Part shown: positions 54,237 through 60,809 of the stretch, piece by piece
Numbering within the stretch: the stretch's first letter is position 1
Layout of the letters: every line of letters starts with the position of its first letter
Source: Lachnospiraceae bacterium
GTDB lineage: Bacteria; Bacillota; Clostridia; Lachnospirales; Lachnospiraceae
Assembly: GCA_017476665.1 (NCBI GenBank)
Contig: JAFUZJ010000045.1
Span: 1-64,000 of the forward strand
Length of the DNA: 64,000 nt
Reading direction: 5' to 3'
Position numbers and translations under genes: made by a program
Notes under the pieces: generated by a model
What the model saw: the letters and a program-made list of their open reading frames with translations, nothing else
Told to the model about the DNA's origin: nothing
Database searches by the model: none

Positions 54237-55517
54237 TTAAGCCTCATCGAGATAATCATAAATACCGCTGTTGATAAATTTATCCGGATGCTGCATTTTA
54301 TTTTCCGTGCGTTTTAGTCCGCCCGATACCTTTCTCACAGTCGTCTTTTCGTCCTCCTCAAACTTAAATAACGGATTCATCTTAATCTTTCCGTTCTCGT
54401 ACCCAACCACTTCTGTGATCTCCATCGTTTTTCTGGAGCTGTCGCGCAGACGGGACAGATGCACAATGATATCTACTGCAGAAGCAATCTGCTGGCGTAT
54501 TGCCTCTAACGGCAATCCCTCCGATCCACTTAAAACCATTGTTTCCAGACGACTTAACATATCATTTGCCGAGTTAGCGTGACCAGTAGACAAACTGCCA
54601 TCATGTCCTGTGTTCATGGCTTGCAGCATGTCCAACGCCTCCGCACCCCTGACCTCTCCGACTACAATACGGTCAGGTCTCATACGCAGCGCAGACTTGA
54701 TCAGGTCTTTCATGGAAATGCCTCCCGCACCTGCCGAGTTGGCATTTCTAGTCTCCAGCCGTACCAGATTTGGCACATTTCTGATCTGTAGCTCGGCGGA
54801 GTCCTCAATCGTAATGACACGCTCCGTGGAGGGGATATAATTGGACAAAGCATTCAGGAAAGTTGTCTTACCTGAACCCGTACCTCCGCTGATAAAAATG
54901 TTATATCTTGCTTTCACAAGCTTCTGTAAAAAGATTGCAGCCTCTGGCGTAAGGGATCCAAAATTTACAAGCTTTTGAATGGTCATGCCTTCTTCTGGAA
55001 ATCGTCTTATCGTTACAATCGGTCCGTTCAACGCAATCGGATCCAAAACAACATTTACACGGGAACCGTCTGCCAGACGTGTATCCACAATCGGATTACT
55101 CTCATTGACAGATCTTCCCATATCCTGTACAAATTTTGTAATGATATTGCGAAGTCTCTCCTGACTCTCAAATTTATCCGGCAGTCTCGTCAGTTTCCCG
55201 GCGCGCTCCACAAAGATGCAGTCGTAGCCGTTGATCATGACCTCTGTGATGCTCTTGTCAGCTATGATTTTCCCCAGAATGCCCAGGCCTCTGATGGATT
55301 CAAATACCGTATCCGCCAGGCTCTTTCTGGTCCGGAAAGAAAGCGATGAGTAATATCCCGCCAGTTCCGCATCCTCTGTTGCGCATTGCCGGATACGCAT
55401 CTCCATGGTTTTATCTATTCGCTCTTTTAACTGATCATCTGACAGTTCGGAATAACTCGGATCTCTGCTGATGATTCCTCTGATATTTGCTGTTTCTTCT
55501 GTAAAAAAATCTCTCAT
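54237..55517 (-). CDS. cpaF: Tad pilus assembly ATPase CpaF/TadA
   Basis: 426-residue secretion ATPase that powers Flp pilus assembly. Walker A ISGGTGSGKTT (209-219), Asp/Glu box ERVITIEDSAELQI, Walker B DRIVVGEVRGAEALDM and a His box DGSLSTGHANSANDML. The N-terminal domain has EVMINGYDCIFVER. Length is typical. The ribosome site before the ATG is weak (AGGA, about 11 bases away). It lies 24 bases after the cpaE/tadZ gene. Confidence 0.95.
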   Translation of the reverse strand: MRDFFTEETANIRGIISRDPSYSELSDDQLKERIDKTMEMRIRQCATEDAELAGYYSSLSFRTRKSLADTVFESIRGLGILGKIIADKSITEVMINGYDCIFVERAGKLTRLPDKFESQERLRNIITKFVQDMGRSVNESNPIVDTRLADGSRVNVVLDPIALNGPIVTIRRFPEEGMTIQKLVNFGSLTPEAAIFLQKLVKARYNIFISGGTGSGKTTFLNALSNYIPSTERVITIEDSAELQIRNVPNLVRLETRNANSAGAGGISMKDLIKSALRMRPDRIVVGEVRGAEALDMLQAMNTGHDGSLSTGHANSANDMLSRLETMVLSGSEGLPLEAIRQQIASAVDIIVHLSRLRDSSRKTMEITEVVGYENGKIKMNPLFKFEEDEKTTVRKVSGGLKRTENKMQHPDKFINSGIYDYLDEA

Positions 55518-55541
55518 AACTATTCACATATCCTATTCTGT

Positions 55542-56588
55542 TTATCCTATGAGCTGACCAGCAAAACTTAAACTGGGATTGTTTGCCAGCATAGCAATAA
55601 ATTGTGCTGGATCGGGGTTCTGTGCCATATTAATCTTTCCAACCAGAGGAATATTAGTTTGCAGCATACTGTCTCTGCCTATATGGAAATTGATTACCCT
55701 ACACATTTTATGACTGTATTCATTGATGATATGGTTCTGGCTCAGGAAACAATTCATTTTCCTCACGGAAATAGAATCTTCTTTTTCGATCAGTACAATC
55801 TTGTCCACCACCTCAAAAAGATGGAACATTTTGTCGTTCATTGAGGTACCTGTGTCAATGACCACCGTGTCAAACAAACCAGTTTTCTCCAACTGTTCCA
55901 CCAGCTCTGTGACTTCATCACCATTCATCTCATAAACATCATTAGGACTTTCAAAATGATTCAAATAATATAAATTTTCGCCTCTATTTTGCAGCAGAGC
56001 CTGTATTTTCATGGTAAAGTTAATATTCTCTCCAAGACTGGCTGCCACATCCGACAATCCTTTGGCATCACTCTGCACCAAATAGCAATCCTCCGAAGCA
56101 ATATCCTCCAAACTCATATAAAAAACTCTACGCCCCATATCTGCCAGCCTGGTAGCAAGAGCAAGCGCTAAAGTTGTCTTGCCAGAACCACCCACAGGCG
56201 AGTACACTGCAATTGCGCTCACGCTTCCGCCACCAATGACACCGCCGATATCACCACAAACCTCTGCATACAGCCCCAATACCTGCTGATAAATGCGACT
56301 GATTCTCTGATACTTCTTCACCTTCTTAAAATCACGGCATGACTCTGGAACATTGACATTATCATCCAGGAACATAATAGCTAACGTATTTTTTCCCACC
56401 TCAACCTGTCCGTCATACACAGAAGGGTCAAACAGGAACACGTCAAAGTGTTTGGAGGCAAGTGCCTGTTCCAATGCACTTCTGTCTGTATATACGGACA
56501 AATTCAAGTCCTCATATCCTTCCAATACGCTCAATAGTCTTTCTATATACTCATTATTACCGTCTGCTATTGCCATCTTAATGATCAT
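55542..56588 (-). CDS. CpaE/TadZ-like localisation ATPase
   Basis: 348 residues. A receiver-like N-domain (1-110, with FDVFLFDPSVYD) is followed by a MinD/ParA-type ATPase with Walker A SPVGGSGKTT (130-139). The deviant Lys of KGG is replaced (PVGG). FDTVVIDTGTSMND is the Walker B region. TadZ proteins position the pilus machine in the cell. First gene of the 18-gene run, with AGGAGA eight bases before the ATG and a good promoter upstream. Confidence 0.88.
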   Translation of the reverse strand: MIIKMAIADGNNEYIERLLSVLEGYEDLNLSVYTDRSALEQALASKHFDVFLFDPSVYDGQVEVGKNTLAIMFLDDNVNVPESCRDFKKVKKYQRISRIYQQVLGLYAEVCGDIGGVIGGGSVSAIAVYSPVGGSGKTTLALALATRLADMGRRVFYMSLEDIASEDCYLVQSDAKGLSDVAASLGENINFTMKIQALLQNRGENLYYLNHFESPNDVYEMNGDEVTELVEQLEKTGLFDTVVIDTGTSMNDKMFHLFEVVDKIVLIEKEDSISVRKMNCFLSQNHIINEYSHKMCRVINFHIGRDSMLQTNIPLVGKINMAQNPDPAQFIAMLANNPSLSFAGQLIG

Positions 56589-56643
56589 GATTCCATTCTC
56601 CTGTCTGATATACCAATGATACGGTTTGAACTTGTTTGGTATG

Positions 56644-56737
56644 GTTTTAACCTATATTTTAAAAATAAGTATAAACTATATTTTAACAATTTTCAACAAT
56701 ATTTTGTACTTATATTCATGTAAATATAGGTTTAAAA
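56644..56737. promoter_or_regulatory. Repeated sites in the divergent tadZ/XRE promoter region
   Basis: CTATATTTTAA occurs at 56652-56662 and 56676-56686 (24-base period). A copy with more matching flank, GTTTTAACCTATATTT (56644-56659), recurs inverted at 56722-56737 as AAATATAGGTTTAAAA. Two copies overlap or abut the tadZ promoter. They are candidate sites for the XRE regulator encoded on the other strand. Confidence 0.55.
56668..56696 (-). promoter_or_regulatory. Promoter of the Tad pilus run
   Basis: TTGAAA (56696-56691), a 17-base spacer and TATACT (56673-56668) on the minus strand, about 80 bases before the tadZ start. Confidence 0.75.
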
Positions 56738-56838
56738 CATATCTACACTTTTTAATACTGTGTTATATTATATGTTTCGATATATAATAAAAGGAAATAC
56801 TTATAGGGTGATTTGTTATTTATTTAGAGGAGATTATT

Positions 56839-57180
56839 TTGAACAATCGAATACGGGAACTGCGATTGGAAAAAAGAATTACCCAACTGCAGCTTAGCAT
56901 TGCATTAGATGTAACTCAGGAAACCATCAGCGCATATGAGCATAATAGGCATATGCCGAGTCTTGCTGCATTAATCAAAATGTCTGAGATTTTTAATGCA
57001 AGTATGGATTATATCATGGGCTTGTCTAATGTACGGCATATTTTAAATGAACCTTCTGATAAAGCTAACGAAGCTGATCAAAAAGCGAATTTATTGGATT
57101 GCTATAATAAACTGGGTACCAAAAACAAAGCCCGCTTAGTTGCTTATGCCGAGGGCTTATTAGATTCTTCGAATGATTAA
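56839..57180 (+). CDS. XRE-family transcriptional regulator
   Basis: 113 residues. A Cro/C1-type helix-turn-helix fills residues 1-62: RIRELRLEKRITQLQLSIAL, then DVTQETISAYEHNRHMPSL and LIKMSEIFNASMDYIMGLS. A short acidic C-terminal part follows. The start is a TTG, chosen because AGGAG lies six bases upstream and no ATG is better placed. It is transcribed away from the pilus run, and the shared 250-base gap holds repeated sites, so it probably controls that run and itself. Confidence 0.9.
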   Translation: MNNRIRELRLEKRITQLQLSIALDVTQETISAYEHNRHMPSLAALIKMSEIFNASMDYIMGLSNVRHILNEPSDKANEADQKANLLDCYNKLGTKNKARLVAYAEGLLDSSND

Positions 57181-57295
57181 TATTCTATTCTCTAGATTTA
57201 GAACTTTAGGCATAACAGTAGCGACTATGCTGAAAGCTTAATATATTTGCTATTATATTGTAACTCGTCATATAGTATATAAAAACAGAAAAAGA

Positions 57296-57348
57296 GGGTT
57301 ATCGCACCAACTAAGAATGTTTAGCTATTCTTAGTTGGACGATAACCC
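57296..57348. terminator. Strong bidirectional terminator after the XRE gene
   Basis: GGGTTATCG pairs with CGATAACCC, and CCAACTAAGAAT with ATTCTTAGTTGG, giving a stem of over 20 bp around a short loop. The T-run is good on the minus strand (CTCTTTTTCTGTTTTT) and fair on the plus strand. It closes the XRE gene and would stop integrase-side transcription. Confidence 0.9.
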
Positions 57349-57427
57349 TTATTTCATTCATGAGACAGTCTGATCTATAATCTTGTCTCAGCTGCTGACC
57401 AATCTTTTCCTACACTCTATATCATAA

Positions 57428-57475
57428 AAAATGCATGACCTTCCTCACCTCGTCTCCTCTGCTCTTGAAGAACAA
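57428..57475 (-). pseudogene. Fragment of an Rpn-family nuclease gene
   Basis: On the minus strand this stretch encodes FFKSRGDEVRKVMHF and then a stop. The intact Rpn protein at 34.0-34.9 kb has FFKTRGDEVRKVMHF at the matching place. Only about 15 codons remain, with no homology recognised on either side. It is a decayed remnant in the 537-base gap between the XRE gene and the integrase gene. The rest of that gap holds a TGAGACA/TGTCTCA hairpin (57360-57389) and the repeats listed below. Confidence 0.75.
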
Positions 57476-57625
57476 TTAAGCATCATATCATAATCCTATT
57501 TTCGCTTTTTGTCCCAAAGCAACACTGAAAAGCCGTTATTGCACTTTATCAGTTATTATGCCGCTTCCCGGTCAGCAAGTAAACTGTTTTATTCTTTGTT
57601 ATCGCCCTCTATTCATCAAGATTTT

Positions 57626-57662
57626 GTTGCACTTTTGTTGCACTGCGGCTTAAAAGTTGCAC
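57626..57662. repeat. Three GTTGCAC direct repeats beyond the integrase gene
   Basis: GTTGCAC occurs at 57626-57632, 57637-57643 and 57656-57662, spaced 11 and 19 bases. Position just beyond the 3' end of int suggests arm-type sites for the integrase N-domain near the left end of the element. Confidence 0.5.
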
Positions 57663-57690
57663 TTAAATGTATTAGGACACCCTTTCCTTT

Positions 57691-57713
57691 CTTTAGGACA
57701 AATTGTCCTAAAA
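57691..57713. repeat. Palindrome beside the integrase stop, copy 1
   Basis: CTTTAGGACA-AAT-TGTCCTAAAA is a near-perfect inverted repeat four bases beyond the integrase stop. Its core GACAAATTGTCCTAAA recurs exactly at 63.2 kb, and the half-site TTAGGACA also occurs at 57672-57679. It could be an attachment core, an integrase arm site or a terminator-like dyad. Confidence 0.55.
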
Positions 57714-57716
57714 TTG

Positions 57717-58955
57717 TCAAAACACATTGAAGTTTCTTGATAAATTCTTAAATGCTTCTTTCTTTGTTGCGTCAGTGACCTCTGCATAGATATTCATGGT
57801 TGTTGCTATGTCGGCGTGTCCCATGACAGACTGGATCACTTTAACATTTGTCTCATTTTCACAGAATCTTGTGCAAAAAGTATGTCTTAAATGGTGACAG
57901 GTAAAGTGCGGTATAATCACCGGCTCACGCCCCTGCTTTTCTGCTTCGTCAATCTCCATAGCGTTATATTTCTTTAACATACGCTTGATTGTCCGATTGA
58001 GAACAGACGGATTCCGGACATTTCCAAACCGATTGCAGAATATAAAGCCGCTCATGCCGTTGATTTCCGCATTACATTTACATCCTGCCGCTTCCTGCAA
58101 TTCCTTTTCCAGTCTGAACGCTTCATAAACTTCGTCCAACATGGGAATAGTCCTCACACCTGCTGATGTTTTCGGCAGTGATAACTCATGTTTACATGAG
58201 TAAGTATCACCTTTTCGGATATGAAAGGTTACAGCATGGTTAATACTGATCATACGGTTTTCCATATCTATATCTTCCCAACGAAGCCCGATCACTTCAC
58301 CTATCCTGCATCCAGTACCCAATAAAACCGTTAAAATAGGTTTCTGCCGGTAATATTCAGGTCTTTCGAGAAACTTGATAAATGCCCTCTGCTGCTCAAT
58401 CGTAAGTGCATGTCTGGTACCGGAACTTTTATCGCTCTTTCTCTTAACCTCTCCCAAAACTCCGTCTGAAGGATTGTTACGAATAATATTATCACGTACG
58501 GCTAACTGGAATGTAGGGTGCAATACTGTATGCACAGAAGAAAGACTATCTATTGCTATATTTCTTTCTTCAAGCAAATACCGATAAAAGTATAATACAT
58601 CAGAATACTTAACATCGGCAATTTTTTTCTTTCCAAAACCCTCGCGAATAAAATGATCAAATGTATATACATAATTGGCATAAGTTGAACTTCGGAGATC
58701 CGTTCTTGACGCTATGTATCGGTCAAAAACAAAATTAATAGTTGCCTTTCCTTTTACATAAGTATCCAACCCATCAAGCTGATCCCTGCGCAGCGCATCC
58801 TCTTTTTCCCGGAGAGCTGCTAAATCTTTAGAGTATAAATAGGACTTTCTCCCAAACGGATCGGTATATTTGTATATGTATATACGATCATATTTCCGAA
58901 AGGTTTCCCCTTTCCTTAAAGCTCTGCCTTTGTCATCCTTTCTTGATTTTGCCAT
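57717..58955 (-). CDS. int: Tyrosine recombinase/integrase of a Tn916-like element
   Basis: 412 residues. The N-terminal arm-binding domain has KYDRIYIYKYTDPFGRKSY. A core-binding SAM-like domain (about 70-165) follows. The catalytic set is complete: Arg217 in GTGCRIGE, His354 and Arg357 in HHLRHTF, His380 in MGHADI and Tyr390 in MNIYAE. It inserts and excises the element. Last gene of a minus-strand unit behind the RHH and excisionase-like genes, at the left end of the element, as in Tn916/Tn1549 relatives. Confidence 0.95.
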   Translation of the reverse strand: MAKSRKDDKGRALRKGETFRKYDRIYIYKYTDPFGRKSYLYSKDLAALREKEDALRRDQLDGLDTYVKGKATINFVFDRYIASRTDLRSSTYANYVYTFDHFIREGFGKKKIADVKYSDVLYFYRYLLEERNIAIDSLSSVHTVLHPTFQLAVRDNIIRNNPSDGVLGEVKRKSDKSSGTRHALTIEQQRAFIKFLERPEYYRQKPILTVLLGTGCRIGEVIGLRWEDIDMENRMISINHAVTFHIRKGDTYSCKHELSLPKTSAGVRTIPMLDEVYEAFRLEKELQEAAGCKCNAEINGMSGFIFCNRFGNVRNPSVLNRTIKRMLKKYNAMEIDEAEKQGREPVIIPHFTCHHLRHTFCTRFCENETNVKVIQSVMGHADIATTMNIYAEVTDATKKEAFKNLSRNFNVF

Positions 58956-58994
58956 AACTTCTCCTTTCCATTATCGGAAAGGATTTTGCACCGA

Positions 58995-59168
58995 TCAGGA
59001 TACCGGATTATTTCTATATACCAACTCGATACCCTCGATTATAATTTGCGTTACAGACTTTTTTGATTTCCATGCGTAATCTGACAATACATCATACTCA
59101 CTATCCGTCATGCGAATCGTAACACTTTTTCTTTTCGTTTCCTCTGCCGGTTTGCTTGGTCTTGCCAT
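58995..59168 (-). CDS. Ribbon-helix-helix (CopG-like) protein
   Basis: 57 residues from the ATG at 59168, which has GGAGG seven bases upstream. RKSVTIRMTDSEYDVLSDYA is the beta-strand and first helix of a CopG/Arc fold; KSVTQIIIEGIELVY is the second helix. It likely binds DNA as a dimer to regulate the element or help form the recombination complex. It lies 39 bases before int. Confidence 0.8.
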   Translation of the reverse strand: MARPSKPAEETKRKSVTIRMTDSEYDVLSDYAWKSKKSVTQIIIEGIELVYRNNPVS

Positions 59169-59266
59169 GATCACACCTCCATCATCCAACATATTATAAT
59201 ATATGTATTACGGTAACGCAACAAATTTTTTCCAAAATCCTGTTCCCGTTTTTTTGCAAAAAATAG

Positions 59267-59473
59267 TTATTCTTCCAGTCGAAAGGTTTCGAGATATTTT
59301 TCAAATATTTCACAATTTACAAGCACCATCTTATCTATTTTATATACTGCTTTTGCATCTTTCGCCAACTGCTGAAATTTGTTCATCCCCATGCTGTAAA
59401 TTTCACAGCCTTCTTTATATCTTACGAATCTTTTACGCACATTTTTTTCCTGCGAATTATTTTTACTCTCCAT
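59267..59473 (-). CDS. Excisionase-like small protein (DUF6462-type)
   Basis: 68 residues. KRFVRYKEGCEIYSMGMNKF and QQLAKDAKAVYKIDKMVLVN show the winged-helix plan of Xis/MerR-like proteins found beside int in Tn916-type elements. I assign DUF6462 from memory of that group. GAGGAGG lies eight bases before the ATG. It probably steers the integrase toward excision. Confidence 0.75.
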   Translation of the reverse strand: MESKNNSQEKNVRKRFVRYKEGCEIYSMGMNKFQQLAKDAKAVYKIDKMVLVNCEIFEKYLETFRLEE

Positions 59474-59855
59474 AAACTCATCCTCCTCAAAAAAGTAAGC
59501 TGCGTGGGATTGCTAGGTAGGCAATCCTCTCTTGCGTTTCACATCCATTCAAGGCACCCACATCGTGGGTGGAGTATCATTATCCGGGAAAAGCATCATC
59601 GCATGAAACCCTCATTTCATTTCCAGTACAGATTTTTTTCGCTCCGTCCCTTTGCGTCAATGACCAGATTATCATTCCATTGCTTTTTACCCGTTTTTCA
59701 GGGCAGGAACATCTTGGCGGATCTGCCGGAAAGCTCACTTCCCCTTGTTGTGACACGCAGATACCTATGAAGTTTTCAAGGTTCGATCTGCATCCGCCAC
59801 GCTGGAACTGTTGGAAACCAGTATGGCATCTGCAACAGGTCATAAACCTAATTTT
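59474..59855 (-). other. Long structured leader of the xis-RHH-int unit
   Basis: About 380 non-coding bases between the minus-strand promoter and the excisionase-like gene. Exact hairpins: GGATTGC/GCAATCC (59507-59527) and CACCCAC/GTGGGTG (59555-59571). An open frame on the minus strand here (59882-59580) begins upstream of the promoter's predicted start and has no ribosome site, so I do not call it. The length and hairpins suggest RNA-level control such as attenuation. Confidence 0.5.
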
Positions 59856-59882
59856 AGTATACCCCCCCCCGAAAAATGTCAA
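59856..59882 (-). promoter_or_regulatory. Minus-strand promoter with a nine-G spacer tract
   Basis: TTGACA (59882-59877) and TATACT (59861-59856) are separated by 15 bases made of TTTTTC and nine G. Both boxes are near consensus but the spacing is two bases short of optimum. It drives the excisionase-like, RHH and integrase genes. Confidence 0.75.
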
Positions 59883-59902
59883 GTCAGAATTACATTTTCT
59901 TC

Positions 59903-59931
59903 TTGCATTTTTCTCAAAGTCAAGTTACAAT
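59903..59931 (+). promoter_or_regulatory. Possible plus-strand promoter toward the mob genes
   Basis: TTGCAT (59903-59908), a 17-base spacer and TACAAT (59926-59931). The next hairpin terminator begins only about 11 bases downstream. Confidence 0.4.
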
Positions 59932-59941
59932 CATCTTAATA

Positions 59942-59987
59942 AAAACTGTTGTGTATCTCCCCATGGGGAGACGCAGCAGTTTTTTTC
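59942..59987 (+). terminator. Early terminator upstream of the mob region
   Basis: AAAACTG pairs with CAGTTTT, and TCTCCCC with GGGGAGA, around a two-base AT centre, followed by TTTTTTTC. It follows almost at once on a possible promoter and lies 500 bases before mobC. Confidence 0.7.
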
Positions 59988-60011
59988 TTTTTGCTCAAAT
60001 CGCAAAAAGGA

Positions 60012-60456
60012 GTGCCGCGAAGCGGCACGCAGCTCGTCCATCTTCGTTGAATCTGGCAAGCTGCAATTCAGCGCCGGAAACGGCGCATTGTGCGCTAACA
60101 TGGTCGCTTAAACTCCCTGCGCACAGCACGCCACCTATGGTGGTGTGCAGAACATAGCAAGCACTGGATTTGTGGTCACAAATCCCACAATTCAGCTAAT
60201 TTTCCTCTACGGAAAATTACCTAAATTTGTGCTTGTTGGGGCATATCCCCAAACCCCTTTTTTGCGAAAATACTCAAATAAATATTTTCGCAAACGGCAC
60301 TAATTTTTATTCTCCACGAATATCAAATTTATGCCGGGGCAACCCAAAAAGCAGCTATTCTATTTTCCTCCACGGAATATAAAAATAGCTAAAAACCGTG
60401 TTGCCTTATCAAAGCCATTAAAGGCTCACAGTTCATAACCGTTACCCTATGGCAAC
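60012..60456. other. Hairpin-dense intergenic region, probable oriT
   Basis: At least eight inverted repeats in 445 bases and no gene: GTGCCGC/GCGGCAC (60012-60028), GCGCCG/CGGCGC (60071-60086), CCACC/GGTGG (60131-60143), GATTTGTG/CACAAATC (60167-60184), TAATTTTCC/GGAAAATTA (60197-60219), TTGGGG/CCCCAA (60236-60252), a 12-bp TTTGCGAAAATA/TATTTTCGCAAA (60261-60294) and AGCTATT/AATAGCT (60353-60390). A CTCYACGRA-type motif recurs at about 60204, 60311 and 60368. Its place directly before mobC and the relaxase gene makes oriT likely; the nick site cannot be fixed by eye. Confidence 0.55.
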
Positions 60457-60479
60457 ATTCACATAAAGGAGCAAAAAGC

Positions 60480-60809
60480 ATGGCAGAACGTGAGAGAAAA
60501 AATCATATTCACTTCTATCTCAGCGATGATGAATTAGTAATCCTAAAAGCAAAAATGCGAGAGGCACAGACCAACAGCATTTCACAGTTTTACCGCAATC
60601 TTACCCTGTATTCAAATATTTATTATGTAGAGTTTGACGACATAAGGGAAATGAATACCGAACTTGGAAAAATTGGAAATAATATAAATCAGATTGCAAA
60701 AAAAATGAACGAAAACGGAAATGTTTACAGAGACGATGTTAGGGAAGTTAAGGAAAGGCAGGAGCGGATATGGCAGTTACTAAAATCCATCCTATCAAAG
60801 CTACCGTAG
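60480..60809 (+). CDS. mobC: MobC-type relaxosome accessory protein
   Basis: 109 residues. RKNHIHFYLSDDELVILKAK is a ribbon-helix-helix-like start, and the C-terminal ELGKIGNNINQIAKKMNENG is the bacterial mobilization (MobC) signature. It binds oriT beside the relaxase. AAGGAG lies eight bases before the ATG. It overlaps the relaxase gene by 40 bases, so the two are translationally linked. Confidence 0.9.
   Translation: MAERERKNHIHFYLSDDELVILKAKMREAQTNSISQFYRNLTLYSNIYYVEFDDIREMNTELGKIGNNINQIAKKMNENGNVYRDDVREVKERQERIWQLLKSILSKLP

Noticed and set aside
59580..59882. 100-codon minus-strand Cys-rich frame upstream of the excisionase-like gene
   Set aside because: Its start lies at the -35 box of the promoter and no ribosome site precedes any internal ATG; read as leader instead.
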